From NCBI GenBank assembly GCA_022820365.1, contig JAJEFO010000061.1:58610-122609 (forward strand): a DNA stretch of 64,000 bases. Reading direction: 5' to 3'. The DNA comes from Silicimonas sp. (GTDB taxonomy: Bacteria > Pseudomonadota > Alphaproteobacteria > Rhodobacterales > Rhodobacteraceae). Each line of letters begins with the position of its first letter. The stretch's first letter is position 1. The notes under the pieces are model-generated. The model saw only the letters and a program-made list of their open reading frames with translations. It ran no database searches and was not told where the DNA came from. The translations under genes and the position numbers were made by a program. Positions 1-8,688 of this stretch are shown here, one piece after another.

Positions 1-893
1 AGAACCCGGCCTGGCACGACCACGATCTCGGCTTTCTGTTTCTGCTTTCCTGCGTTGCCGACTTCAAGCTGACCGGCGACAACGATGCGCGTGCCATGGC
101 GCTGCGCGCAGCTGACTTTCTCGCGGCACGCTGGCGCCAGCCCATGCCCTTCGTGATGTGCTGGAACCCGATGCTGCGCGACGAACCGAAGTTCAGGGAG
201 CGAAAGACACGCACGCTGAACATCGACAGCCTGCAAGGCATGTCCCTGCTCTATTGGGCACATCGTGAAACCGGACAGCCGTCGTTCCGCGAAATTGCGA
301 ACATGCACAACGAGACCGCAATCCGCCACCTGGTTCGGGACGACTTCAGCTCGTTTCATGCGTTTGAATTCAACCCGGCCACCGGTGCGGCAATCAAGGG
401 CTATACGCATCAGGGCCTGCACGACGACAGTTGCTGGTCGCGCGGCCAAGCCTGGGCCATTCACGGGCTGGCGCAGAGCTTTCTGAACACCGGCATTGAA
501 GTATACCGGGACACGGCGGCCAGAATGGCTGACTTCGTTTCGGAGAGGCTTCCAGATGACGGCGTGCCGCTGTGGGACTACGACTTGCCCGAAGACGGGC
601 ACCCATACCGCGACTCGTCGGCAGGTGCCGTGACGGCTGCTGGCGCCTACACACTTGCCCAGGGATTCGGGTCCGGCCCGGAAGTTGGAAAGTACACCGA
701 GCTTGCCGACCGGATCCTGAGCGGGCTCTTCCGGCATTGCGACATTGCCGGAATCGATGAAGCCGAAGGATTGCTCAAGGAGGGCGCAGCATTCGTCGAA
801 CTCGGACGCGCCGACAACCTGCTGCCCTATGGCGACTACTACTATCTCGAAGCGCTGATGCGCGCGGTCGGGCACACCGAATTCTACTGGTAG
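1..893 (+). CDS. GH88 unsaturated glucuronyl hydrolase, 5'-truncated by window edge
   Basis: The reading frame is open from the first in-frame codon (base 3), so the gene begins outside the window; about 297 residues are present. It matches glycoside hydrolase family 88 (alpha/alpha-barrel unsaturated uronyl hydrolases). The HDLGF motif at bases 21-35 carries the first acidic residue, and the NIDSL segment near base 220 carries the second Asp of the usual catalytic pair. Further on is the aromatic-rich DDSCWSRGQAWAIHG segment near base 425. Family members remove the terminal unsaturated uronic acid from lyase products of uronate polysaccharides by hydrating the 4,5 double bond. No signal peptide can be judged. 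The neighbouring oligopeptide-type importer and sulfatase-fold hydrolase on the other strand would fit oligosaccharide use, but they are separated by toxin and housekeeping genes. Family confidence is high; the substrate is not determined. Confidence 0.9.
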   Translation, partial: NPAWHDHDLGFLFLLSCVADFKLTGDNDARAMALRAADFLAARWRQPMPFVMCWNPMLRDEPKFRERKTRTLNIDSLQGMSLLYWAHRETGQPSFREIANMHNETAIRHLVRDDFSSFHAFEFNPATGAAIKGYTHQGLHDDSCWSRGQAWAIHGLAQSFLNTGIEVYRDTAARMADFVSERLPDDGVPLWDYDLPEDGHPYRDSSAGAVTAAGAYTLAQGFGSGPEVGKYTELADRILSGLFRHCDIAGIDEAEGLLKEGAAFVELGRADNLLPYGDYYYLEALMRAVGHTEFYW

Positions 894-1901
894 CCGGGCT
901 CCGAGCGTGGACTTCGTGTATCGGGTGGAGGATCACGTAAGGGACGGGATGAACCTGCGTGAACCGGTTGCTTGCCATCTGCAAAGTCGATGCCATTTGC
1001 TGAAGTCTCCGGTGATGCGCGACGCCCAGCGCGGGCTATGCCACGTAAATTGCATTGTGTTATTGTGTTCTGGTCGGCAGTTGTTCCAACTTTTGGAGGC
1101 GCGATCGGCAGTTGCCGATGGAATAGGCAGCTCAAACATTCTGGCAATTGTACATCGCGGCATTCACCGTCGACCGTCGTCATGAAGATTGCCTTCGTTC
1201 CGGCATTCGTACAGGTGCTACCGTGCCTGGTTTGCAGTTAGGAATCTCGCCAAGAAACTTGCCCTCTTTCCCGGTCATGAACCATCTACCATTGAATGCG
1301 TGGTGGTCAGTTGTGAGACAAATCGCATTTCGAGGAGGGGAGTTCGGCACATGCGGTCAAGGCACCATGGAAGCGACGAAAGGGGTAGCACGACAGTTTC
1401 TTGAACTGGATTCATCTCACCGGACTCGATGGCAGCAATGCGGTTCTTGCATCTCTTCGGCAGTCTCGCGCAAATGCATGCGGTTTACGAACTGAGCCTG
1501 CATCTGCCCGCACCTGCGGGAGGTCACGTCACTTTGTCTCCGGAGTTGCCCCAGCCATTTGACTCACGGACGATGCGTTGAACGGTGCAATTGATGACTT
1601 GGAATCGAAACGCCACATCGTTCCTCGACTGCGAAAGCACCACGAACTTCTGTGGAAATCACGCGATCAAGCAGCCTACCTGTTCGACTGATGGGAGGCG
1701 AGCATGCCGATTTCGGTTCCAGACGCGAATGAGAAAAATATTTTGAATCCGTGTGTTGCGTCCTCCCGGCAACGAAAGTGACATCGGTGCAACCTCGAAG
1801 TCCCAATCTTTTGCGCTGTTTCTGTTGTTACATTTGTTTCTGTTATTTCACTTGAAAATCGGAAGGGCTCACCGCAGATTCAGGCCAGAAGGAGACCCTA
1901 G
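894..1901. other. about 1 kb without a recognisable gene
   Basis: Open frames here are short, overlap on both strands and match nothing I recognise. Codon use does not favour one frame. It may be decayed accessory DNA between the GH88 gene and the toxin-antitoxin pair. The last 60 bases are AT-richer and probably hold the promoter of the HTH/PIN operon. Confidence 0.5.
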
Positions 1902-2372
1902 ATGACCTCAGCAAATGACTTGGCCAGTGACCTAGCCAAGGGGTTGAAAAATCGACTCCCGACGGAAGCCGAGATTCACAGCGCCGCGCATGCGGCCACT
2001 GCGATTGCCGTTGCCATGGAACTCGACGACGGGTTGAGGATTTCCGGCCAAGACGGCGAGGCGGTGAGAATTGCCCCTGCTGTCGGTGAACTAATCGTTG
2101 AACTCCTAGGCCATGTCAGCGCCGGGAATATGGTCACTCTCGTGCCGGTCAGTGCCATGCTTACCACGCAGCAGGCAGCGGACATTCTGAACGTGTCGCG
2201 ACCACATCTGACCAAGCTCCTGAAACGAGGAGAAATCGCCTTCGAGGAAGTCGGTAAACATCGCCGTGTCCCGCTGCCGGCACTGATGCGGTACCGCACA
2301 CAGAAGGCACGGAAGCAAGAAGAAGCGATGAAAGAACTCTCCAGGCTGGGTCAGGAGTTCGAACGAGCGTGA
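1902..2372 (+). CDS. excisionase-type HTH antitoxin
   Basis: 156 residues. The N-terminal half is not recognised. The C-terminal half holds an excisionase/MerR-like helix-turn-helix: residues about 88-135 begin TTQQAADILNVSRPHLTKLL and continue into the charged wing segment FEEVGKHRRVP. A lysine- and glutamate-rich tail follows. A good ribosome site (AGAAGGAGA) precedes the ATG. The stop codon overlaps the GTG start of the following PIN-domain gene, so the two are translationally coupled. This pairing is the usual layout of a type II toxin-antitoxin operon in which the DNA-binding antitoxin also represses the operon. The role is inferred from gene order and domain pairing. An alternative is an HTH regulator unrelated to toxicity, which I consider less likely. 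Confidence 0.75.
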   Translation: MTSANDLASDLAKGLKNRLPTEAEIHSAAHAATAIAVAMELDDGLRISGQDGEAVRIAPAVGELIVELLGHVSAGNMVTLVPVSAMLTTQQAADILNVSRPHLTKLLKRGEIAFEEVGKHRRVPLPALMRYRTQKARKQEEAMKELSRLGQEFERA

Positions 2373-2947
2373 GTCATGTCGCCAATCCGTTTGTCGTCGT
2401 TCTGGACGCAAGCGTCCTCTATCCGTTTCGGATGCGGGATATCCTGTTCACTTTCGCACAGCACGGCCTATTCCGAGCCCGCTTCACAACCGAAATCATC
2501 AACGAGTGGACGCGAAGCCTGATCGCCGGCAGACCCCAACTGGAGGCCAGCGTCCGGCGACAAGCCGCTATTGTCGGCGAAGTCTTCGATGAGTGCTTCG
2601 TCGAGGGATACGAGCCACTGATCGCAAGCCTCAACCTGCCAGACGCAGATGATCGGCACGTGTTGGCAGCGGCGATCAAGTGCTCGGCCCAGACAATCGT
2701 CACCGAGAACAGACGCGACTTCCCGGCGGAAATTCTGGAACAATATGGCATTGAAGCTCTTGGGGCCGATGACATGCTGGCGAACACCTACGACCTGTTT
2801 CCGATAGAAGGAGCACGAGCACTTAGGACAGTTCGGAAGAGATACGAAAACCCGCCATTCTCGCCCTCGGAGTTCCTTCTGGACCTTACAAAATGCGGCA
2901 TGCCGAAGCTTGCGGGCATGTCACGAAACGCGATCGAGCATCTTTGA
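2369..2947 (+). CDS. PIN-domain ribonuclease toxin
   Basis: 192 residues from a GTG start that overlaps the antitoxin stop (GTGA). The PIN fold is shown by VVLDASVLYP near residue 10 (first metal-binding Asp), the NEWTRSL segment near residue 46 (acidic residue) and DADDRHVLAAAI near residue 90 (third acidic cluster), followed by TIVTENRRDF. PIN proteins of this kind are Mg-dependent endoribonucleases that cleave specific RNAs when the antitoxin is lost. It is longer than classical VapC (about 130 residues) and has an extra C-terminal helical part from about residue 130. Together with the upstream HTH protein it makes a complete toxin-antitoxin module. The target RNA cannot be told from sequence. 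Confidence 0.82.
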   Translation: MSHVANPFVVVLDASVLYPFRMRDILFTFAQHGLFRARFTTEIINEWTRSLIAGRPQLEASVRRQAAIVGEVFDECFVEGYEPLIASLNLPDADDRHVLAAAIKCSAQTIVTENRRDFPAEILEQYGIEALGADDMLANTYDLFPIEGARALRTVRKRYENPPFSPSEFLLDLTKCGMPKLAGMSRNAIEHL

Positions 2948-3491
2948 TCTTTTCATCGGTCCGCCACCACGCGGCGGCGATGCCACCGCTCTCAGAACCG
3001 ACACTTGATATGGTCAACCTTCTCTGAGCCCGAAAGAACTCGAGAGGCATTCCCAAACGGCCGAAACGGAGCACAACAAGCGCCGTAGCCAACTGCCCCT
3101 TGCTTTGCGTTTCACAAAGCTGCCGAGGTGAACTTGACACAAGTATTTCGATGACATTCCCGGCATTCTGGAACAACCAAACCTCAACGCTTGCCGCCAA
3201 TGCGGTTACGACGACGCTTGTAACCAAGATCCGGTGCAGCGACGGCAAGTCAAATATGGCCAGAATTTGCGTTCAGGCGGCACTTCGGACAATTGGTAGG
3301 GATCGACCGCATTCATGAAGAGTCGGGTAATGCGCTCGTAGACTCCTCCGGGCATTTGCCTCGTCTACTTCGTAAGCCGAAGCGACCAAACGGTTCGCAC
3401 CGATCAAACTCAGTTTCGGAACCTGACGCCGTGCGTCTGTCCGTCAAAAGCACATTCGCCTGAACGCGGTCGCATTTTTCCGCGACGTGAG
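2948..3491. other. 540 bp without a supported gene
   Basis: This lies between the PIN toxin (plus) and the peroxiredoxin-like gene (minus), which converge on it. A 120-codon minus-strand frame begins with a hydrophobic stretch but runs into the toxin gene and matches no family I know. I see no intrinsic terminator or RNA gene. Confidence 0.45.
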
Positions 3492-4010
3492 TCAGGCAGT
3501 TCCCCTGACAGGACGATTGTTCTCGATATTGAATTTCATGCCGTCCAGAAGCTCTTCCAGATCAGGACGTGCAGCAGGTCCGTTGGAAACGTCGGCAAGC
3601 ATGAGCGTTCCGTCCGGGCGAATTGCAAATGCACCGGGTTCAGCAAACAGGCCGGTTGTTTCCGCTTCGGAGAGCGGTTCGGAAACGAATAGATCGAGCG
3701 ACCGCATTTGCGTCTCTGTCAGACCATAGCAAAGGTCAAATTTCCAGCCAAACTCCTCCCTGTCCGTCAAGGCCTTTTCCCTGCTGTCCGCCGAGACCAC
3801 CACGACATCCATCGCGGCAACCCATTCCGGCAACGCGTCGTTCAGCTTGTTCAGGAAACGCTTGCACCGCGGACAATGGCGGCCACGATAGACGAACAGC
3901 ATCGTCCAGCGATCCTTGGGCCCGCCGATCGAGATCGATCCATCCTGATCGACGGTTGGAAAGTCTAGCCTCTCGACTGGCGCACCGACGCGCGGTTTGC
4001 TTGAAGTCAT
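3492..4010 (-). CDS. peroxiredoxin-like (AhpC/TSA family) protein
   Basis: 172 residues from the ATG at 4010, chosen because AAGGA lies just upstream and because a longer in-frame extension reads like non-coding sequence. It has a thioredoxin fold: a RWTMLFVYRGRHCPRC segment near residues 34-49 with a CPRC motif where peroxiredoxin-like proteins carry the redox cysteines, then DVVVVSADS, and a later AFAIRPDGTLMLADV strand typical of the family. A cytoplasmic thiol peroxidase or redoxin role follows from the family. The sequence does not say whether it reduces peroxides. It stands alone, transcribed toward the toxin module, with the DjlA-like gene upstream on the same strand about 300 bp away. 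Confidence 0.75.
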   Translation of the reverse strand: MTSSKPRVGAPVERLDFPTVDQDGSISIGGPKDRWTMLFVYRGRHCPRCKRFLNKLNDALPEWVAAMDVVVVSADSREKALTDREEFGWKFDLCYGLTETQMRSLDLFVSEPLSEAETTGLFAEPGAFAIRPDGTLMLADVSNGPAARPDLEELLDGMKFNIENNRPVRGTA

Positions 4011-4305
4011 GTTGAGTTCCTTCGAATGTTCACGGGAGTCGCTTCGGCACCCGCCGAAAGTGCCTTCATTCGTGCCGCTCGACAACCATGTCGTCCCAGC
4101 GCCGCCACAAGAAATTCGCTGCCGCCCAGCTATGACTGACGCACGGGCGGTGAATTCGCACCCGTTCGTCCGTCTTGCAGACCGGCCAACTCGCCGTCCC
4201 TGTACAAGCCAGTTCGGTGATCCCGCGCCCCTGAGTTCTCGACAGCAGTCTCAAGCGGCATCCAACATGCCAGCCAACTCTGGATTGCCGTTGTCAGGTG
4301 CACGT

Positions 4306-5079
4306 TCAGGAAAGACGTCGCTCTTTCTTGATCTGGTCATAGGCAATGTTTGCCTCAGAAGTCTTCTTGGCACCAAGTTCGTGGAATTCTTCGGGCATCC
4401 CCTTTGCCACCAACTTGTCTGGGTGGAAGTCCTTGATGATATTGCGGTAGGCCTTGCGGACTTCTTCGTCCGTCGCGTCCCGGCTTACGCCTAGAATCTC
4501 GTATGGGTCTTCCTCGTCAGGGACTGCGGCAGGGATGTACGTGTGTTCAATGCGCATGCATTGCTCCCGCGAAAACCCGAATTCGCGTGCGACACGGTTG
4601 ATGAAGTCTCTTTCTCCGCTGTGGTAGGTGCCGTCCGCAGCGGCGATCTGAACAAGGCCGGCTAGAATCTGTTCGAGCATGACCATGTCGTTGCGAACGA
4701 TGGCCGCGATCTGCCGGGCGTAGGGCTCGAAACCGGCCGAGTCTGCCTTCGCGGCATCGAAAATTGCGCCGACCTCCGCCCTTGCCTCCTCCGGAAAGGA
4801 AACAACGCGCTTCAAGGCATCGATTTCATCACGGGTCACCCGGCCATCGGTCTTGCAGAGCTTCGCTGCGAGCGTAACGAACGCCACAGCAAATGCCGTT
4901 TGGACATCAACTTTCGAACGGTTCCATGGACCAGCGCGATTTCCAGCCTTGGGCCCGACAACCGGAGATGATCCGCGCTTGTCCACAAGGTGCCCGAGCG
5001 CCAGTCCGGCGATGGCGCCAAGCGGTCCACCAATTGCAAAACCGGCGGCACTGCCAAGGATTTTTCCGAATACGGCCAG
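4306..5079 (-). CDS. djlA: DjlA-type membrane co-chaperone (TerB + J domain), CTG start
   Basis: 257 residues if read from CTG at 5079. The order is: an N-terminal glycine-zipper membrane segment (residues about 9-31, with GPLGAIAGLALGHLVD), a TerB-like acidic helical domain (about 55-170, with DGRVTRDE and DGTYHSGERDF), and a C-terminal J domain with the DFHPDKL motif that stimulates DnaK. No ATG, GTG or TTG lies between the upstream stop (5101-5103) and the membrane segment. An AAGGAG site sits exactly 8 bases before the CTG, and starting there gives MAVFGKILG, which lines up residue for residue with the start of E. coli DjlA (MQYWGKIIG). A GTG at 4986 would drop the membrane anchor. By family, the protein is a membrane-tethered DnaK partner. 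Confidence 0.82.
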   Translation of the reverse strand: MAVFGKILGSAAGFAIGGPLGAIAGLALGHLVDKRGSSPVVGPKAGNRAGPWNRSKVDVQTAFAVAFVTLAAKLCKTDGRVTRDEIDALKRVVSFPEEARAEVGAIFDAAKADSAGFEPYARQIAAIVRNDMVMLEQILAGLVQIAAADGTYHSGERDFINRVAREFGFSREQCMRIEHTYIPAAVPDEEDPYEILGVSRDATDEEVRKAYRNIIKDFHPDKLVAKGMPEEFHELGAKKTSEANIAYDQIKKERRLS

Positions 5080-5841
5080 GTTGCTCGCTCCTTGCGGCTG
5101 TCAACGCGCCGGATCTTTCCGGCTGTCGTCGCGGAATTTCGCGAAGGTATAGTGTACGCGCTTCGCTGATCCAAGTGTCCGAGAAGATGGCGTCGAATAA
5201 GACAGTCGTGACGCAATTTGTGATCCTGGATCAGCAGATCTGATGTCTCTGAAATTCCGTGAAGTCGTGGAAGATCTGTGCGACCGAGTCGAGAAATGCC
5301 CCTCTTTTCACACCGCAGCGCCTTCCATCATTCGAAGCTCTTCCTGCTATGAAGACCGCCAAGACGCGGCAGCGCCCGGACACTCCGTTCGCGGAAATTC
5401 GCATCAAAGGGTGATTTCGCACGGGGCAAGTTTCAACGCTTTGTTCTCCTCCCATTCCAGCGCCGCCTCTCAAATCCTCAAATAGTGCGCCCTAACTGAT
5501 CGGCCTTCGTTTTCGTCCATGGATCTGAACATCAAAGCTTTCGAGGAATTTGATTGCTGCGGCGGTGTCTACGTGGACCATGGCAGCACACGCGCGCGCA
5601 TCGAGTTGGCCCAAAACAGCAACGAGAGCATCCTGGCTGGCACGCGGGCACCGCTTTGTACCTGGTTGATGGAAATCGGTGCGGATGCCAGCCAAGACCT
5701 TGTCAAAACCATGGCCCTGAACTTGAACCCGGAATCTCATCTCGGCTTCGCGAATCATTGTCTGCTTGTTTGTCGAGCCTCATTCGCAAAGCCGACGACG
5801 ACGCGATTGTCGAATGGGGAATCCGGCAGTACGAACTGCTG
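5080..5841. other. 760 bp without a supported gene
   Basis: This contains the ribosome site of the djlA-like gene at its left end. Frames of about 80-90 codons exist on both strands (for example minus strand 5758-5492) but match nothing and lack clear ribosome sites. Possibly decayed sequence. Confidence 0.4.
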
Positions 5842-6321
5842 CTACTGCAAATTCGCAAGACTTGCCACCTTGCGATACAGGTCGTCCACGGAATGGCGCA
5901 GGCGCGAAAGCTTCTCTTCCTTTCCAAGCGTTTCGCCCATTTGGACCGACCGCGGGCGGTCAAGCTCCGCCGCAAATTCATTGCACTCAAGGTTCCGACA
6001 TAGATGCACACCGAACTTGGTCGATCGTTCGACCTTGCCCGGCGCAACAAACGTCGCAATCCCGCCTCTGTCATGAATCGTCTTGCACCATTCGCACATG
6101 AATTTTCTGAGCCCGGTGGATTTCGTGGCACTGCGTTTCAGGCGAAATGTCCGAAGCTCGGAATCCGGCCAGCCGAATGACACGTGGATGACAGAGCCGG
6201 ATTTATGTATCCATTTGAAGAAGGCGCGGTCTTGGGTCGCGAGGTCGACAAAATCGTTCGCCGAAAACAACTTTCGGTACTTCTTTTCCACTGTTTCGAG
6301 TATGTCGTCTTTTTTAATCAT
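5842..6321 (-). CDS. FBP-domain protein with treponemal-type C4 zinc finger
   Basis: 159 residues. The C-terminal half carries a four-cysteine zinc site: FMCEWC near residues 73-78 and CRNLEC near 108-113, separated by a beta hairpin (GGIATFVAP). This is the arrangement of the EF-G-binding FBP/FusB C-terminal zinc domain. Related proteins in Gram-positive bacteria bind elongation factor G and rescue stalled translocation. In proteobacteria the role is mostly untested. The N-terminal half resembles the usual leader of this family (DLATQDRAFFKWIHKSG). It sits as a single gene. The ATG at 6321 lies after an A/T-rich stretch and no strong ribosome site is visible. Confidence 0.7.
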   Translation of the reverse strand: MIKKDDILETVEKKYRKLFSANDFVDLATQDRAFFKWIHKSGSVIHVSFGWPDSELRTFRLKRSATKSTGLRKFMCEWCKTIHDRGGIATFVAPGKVERSTKFGVHLCRNLECNEFAAELDRPRSVQMGETLGKEEKLSRLRHSVDDLYRKVASLANLQ

Positions 6322-6697
6322 GCTTACGTCAACTCTTTGATGTGAAGCCAGTTCTTACCCCATCCCCAGGCATTCGGAAAAGCCGAATTCGCGCCGGGTT
6401 CGACACGTGCAAGAACCGCGGCCCAACATCATGAAGTGCGCCCCAAACTCTGCAACGACGCTCGGCCGGGCGTGCCGACCCGTCTTCGATCCGGATCGCG
6501 CGATTTCGGGTGTCAAACGAAATCTCCCGGCGTGATGGACGGGCAACCGACCGGACCCGCGTAGCAATTCCAAAGCCGCATGATCGAGAAGCACGCCTGT
6601 ACGCCGCCCTCCACATTGTGCCGCCGACTGAGCCGTTTCCGGCACCGAAAGCTGGCGCCCCCAGAACCGAAAATTTGCGCCTGCACGTTTCCGGCCT
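6322..6697. other. 376 bp downstream of the oligopeptide ABC operon, no gene
   Basis: This follows the last ATPase gene of the minus-strand ABC operon and holds the promoter side of nothing obvious. Overlapping minus-strand frames exist but match no family and have biased composition. No clear intrinsic terminator was seen. Confidence 0.4.
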
Positions 6698-7696
6698 TCA
6701 GGCCGCAACCAGATTCATCAGTTCCTTCCAGCGATGGCAGGCAACATCATGTCCGCCCTCGGTTTCAAGCGCCGGCTCCTGAGACTTGCAGATGTCTATG
6801 GCATGCGGACAGCGCGTCTGGAACTTGCATCCAGGAGGCTGATCCGTTGGCGACGGAATTTCCCCTGCCAGCTTCTGGGCTGTCTTGTCATCGTCCGGAT
6901 CCAGTGACGGAATTGCCGAAAACAATGCCTTGGTGTACGGATGCCGTGGCGCCCCGAACAGCTTGCGCGTCGGCGCGGTTTCGATGAGCCGGCCCAAGTA
7001 CATGACCGCCACATGATCGCAAGTATGGGCCACGACCGACAGGTCGTGACTGATAAACATGAATGTCAGCCCCAGCTCGTCCTGCAACTGCTTCAGGAGA
7101 TTGAGCACATCCGCCTGGATCGACACGTCGAGCGCGGCAACGCTTTCGTCGGCAACCACGAATTTCGGTCCGGAGACGAGTGCCCGCGCGATCGAGATGC
7201 GCTGGCGCTGCCCGCCGGAAAATGCATGCGGGAACCGCCTCAAATGCTCGAGGTTCAACCGGCATCTCGCCGCGATCTCCCGAACGCGCTCGTCGGTCTC
7301 CGCCCTGCCCTTCGTCAGCCCCATCACTTCCAGGGGTTCCGCAATTATGTCCCGAACCGTCATTCGGGGGCTGAGCGCCGCATACGGGTCCTGAAAGATC
7401 AGCTGCGCGCGCGTGCGATAGTCCTTGAGCTCCGCGCCGTCCAGGTCCTGAAGGTCGTAGGCAACCTCGCCGTCATCATAATGTGCAGTCCCCGCGGAAA
7501 TCGGCACCGCCTTCAGAAGTGCGCGTCCCAGCGTCGTCTTTCCGGAGCCGGACTCGCCGACAAGTCCAAAGAAGGAGCCCTTTTCGATCTCAATCGAGAC
7601 GTTGTCGACCGCCTTCAGGAGCTGCTTGACGAACAGTCCTGACCCGATCGGGAAATGCACCGACAGCCCCGACGCCTGGATCAGGGAATGGCTCAT
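6698..7696 (-). CDS. oligopeptide-type ABC transporter ATP-binding protein (OppF/DppF class)
   Basis: 332 residues starting at the ATG that overlaps the stop of the preceding ATPase gene (ATGA). ABC signatures are complete: Walker A GESGSGKTT near residue 45, Q-loop IFQDPYAALSPR, signature FSGGQRQR, Walker B FVVADESVAALD and the switch histidine in ISHDLSVV. The Walker B Asp is followed by ESVAALD rather than the common EPTSALD, as in a subset of the class. The C-terminal region has the cysteine-containing extension typical of OppF/DppF (GCKFQTRCPHA), often linked to an iron-sulfur site in this group. It is the last gene of a five-gene importer operon and powers uptake with its partner at 7693-8688. 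Confidence 0.93.
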   Translation of the reverse strand: MSHSLIQASGLSVHFPIGSGLFVKQLLKAVDNVSIEIEKGSFFGLVGESGSGKTTLGRALLKAVPISAGTAHYDDGEVAYDLQDLDGAELKDYRTRAQLIFQDPYAALSPRMTVRDIIAEPLEVMGLTKGRAETDERVREIAARCRLNLEHLRRFPHAFSGGQRQRISIARALVSGPKFVVADESVAALDVSIQADVLNLLKQLQDELGLTFMFISHDLSVVAHTCDHVAVMYLGRLIETAPTRKLFGAPRHPYTKALFSAIPSLDPDDDKTAQKLAGEIPSPTDQPPGCKFQTRCPHAIDICKSQEPALETEGGHDVACHRWKELMNLVAA

Positions 7697-8688
7697 TCCG
7701 CGGCCTCTCGATAGATGTGGCAGGCCACGCTGTGCGTTTCGTCCAGCCTGCAATTCATCGGCACAAGCGCCATGCACTCCTCTCCCACAACCTGCGAACA
7801 TCGAGTGTTGAACACGCAGCCGGCAGGGCGCTCGAGCGGCGACGGGATGTCCCCGGGAACCGGTGTCAGAGGCGCGTCAAGATCTTCCAGCTTGGGCAAG
7901 GCGGCGATCAGACCTTGCGTGTAAGGGTGTCGGGGATTCCTTATGACTTCGCGGACCGGACCTTCTTCAACGATTCGACCAAGATACATCACGTTCACCC
8001 TGTCGGCAGTCTGGGCCACGACGCCGAGATCGTGGGTGATGAAGATGATGCCCATGCCGAATTCGGAGACCAGATCCTTCATCAGGTCGATCACCTGGGC
8101 CTGAATGGTAACATCCAGCGCGGTCGTCGGCTCGTCGGCAATCAGCAGCGACGGGTTCGTGGACAGTGCCATGGCAATCATCGCTCGCTGGCGCATGCCG
8201 CCGGACAGCTCGAAAGCGTATTGATCGAAACGCCTCGTCGCATCCGAAATCCCCACACGGTCAAGCATCTCGACCGAGACGGACTTTGCGGTGCCCTTCG
8301 ACATGTCCGAGTGCAGCAGCAACTGCTCCACCATCTGCTTGCCGATCGTGATGGCCGGCGCAAAGCTGGCCATTGGTTCCTGGAAAATCATGCTGATCGC
8401 GCCGCCGCGGACCACATTCAATTCGCGCGGCGTCCTCAGCGACAGCACATCGACCGTCCCGGTGTCTGTATGAAGCGTGATCCGGGACTCCGGCGAATAG
8501 ACCGCATTTCTCGCGTTGAGATGCATAAGCGACTTTGCCGTCACGGACTTCCCCGAACCGCTCTCGCCGACAAGGCCCATCACCTCGCCCTTCATCAGCG
8601 TGAAGGACACGTCCTCAACCGCGGTTATCAGGCCCTCGTCCGTCCTGAACTGGAGCGTCAGATTCTCGACCTCGATCAGCGGCGTCAT
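7693..8688 (-). CDS. oligopeptide-type ABC transporter ATP-binding protein (OppD/DppD class)
   Basis: 331 residues; the start at 8688 overlaps the stop of the permease gene by ATGA, and the stop overlaps the next ATPase start in the same way. It has Walker [15 protein letters not shown] near residue 37, Q-loop [12 protein letters not shown], signature LSGGMRQR, Walker [13 protein letters not shown] and H-loop FITHDLGVV. The C-terminal oligopeptide extension is present with GCVFNTRC and later conserved cysteines. It forms the ATPase heterodimer with the product of the next gene. The longer in-frame extension upstream of 8688 runs through the permease gene and is not part of the protein. Confidence 0.94.
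   Translation of the reverse strand: MTPLIEVENLTLQFRTDEGLITAVEDVSFTLMKGEVMGLVGESGSGKSVTAKSLMHLNARNAVYSPESRITLHTDTGTVDVLSLRTPRELNVVRGGAISMIFQEPMASFAPAITIGKQMVEQLLLHSDMSKGTAKSVSVEMLDRVGISDATRRFDQYAFELSGGMRQRAMIAMALSTNPSLLIADEPTTALDVTIQAQVIDLMKDLVSEFGMGIIFITHDLGVVAQTADRVNVMYLGRIVEEGPVREVIRNPRHPYTQGLIAALPKLEDLDAPLTPVPGDIPSPLERPAGCVFNTRCSQVVGEECMALVPMNCRLDETHSVACHIYREAAE

Noticed and set aside
884..1183. 99-codon minus-strand frame after the GH88 gene
   Set aside because: It overlaps the end of GH88, is Arg/Pro-rich, has no ribosome site and matches no family.
2886..3248. 120-codon minus-strand frame with a hydrophobic N-terminus
   Set aside because: It runs into the PIN toxin gene and its C-terminal half looks like random translation; no family match.
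5492..5758. 88-codon minus-strand frame upstream of the FBP gene
   Set aside because: Reads somewhat protein-like, but there is no match, no ribosome site and a competing plus-strand frame of the same length.
7694..7696. ATGA overlap chains in the oligopeptide ABC operon as a novelty
   Set aside because: Four-base overlaps are ordinary translational coupling in such operons.
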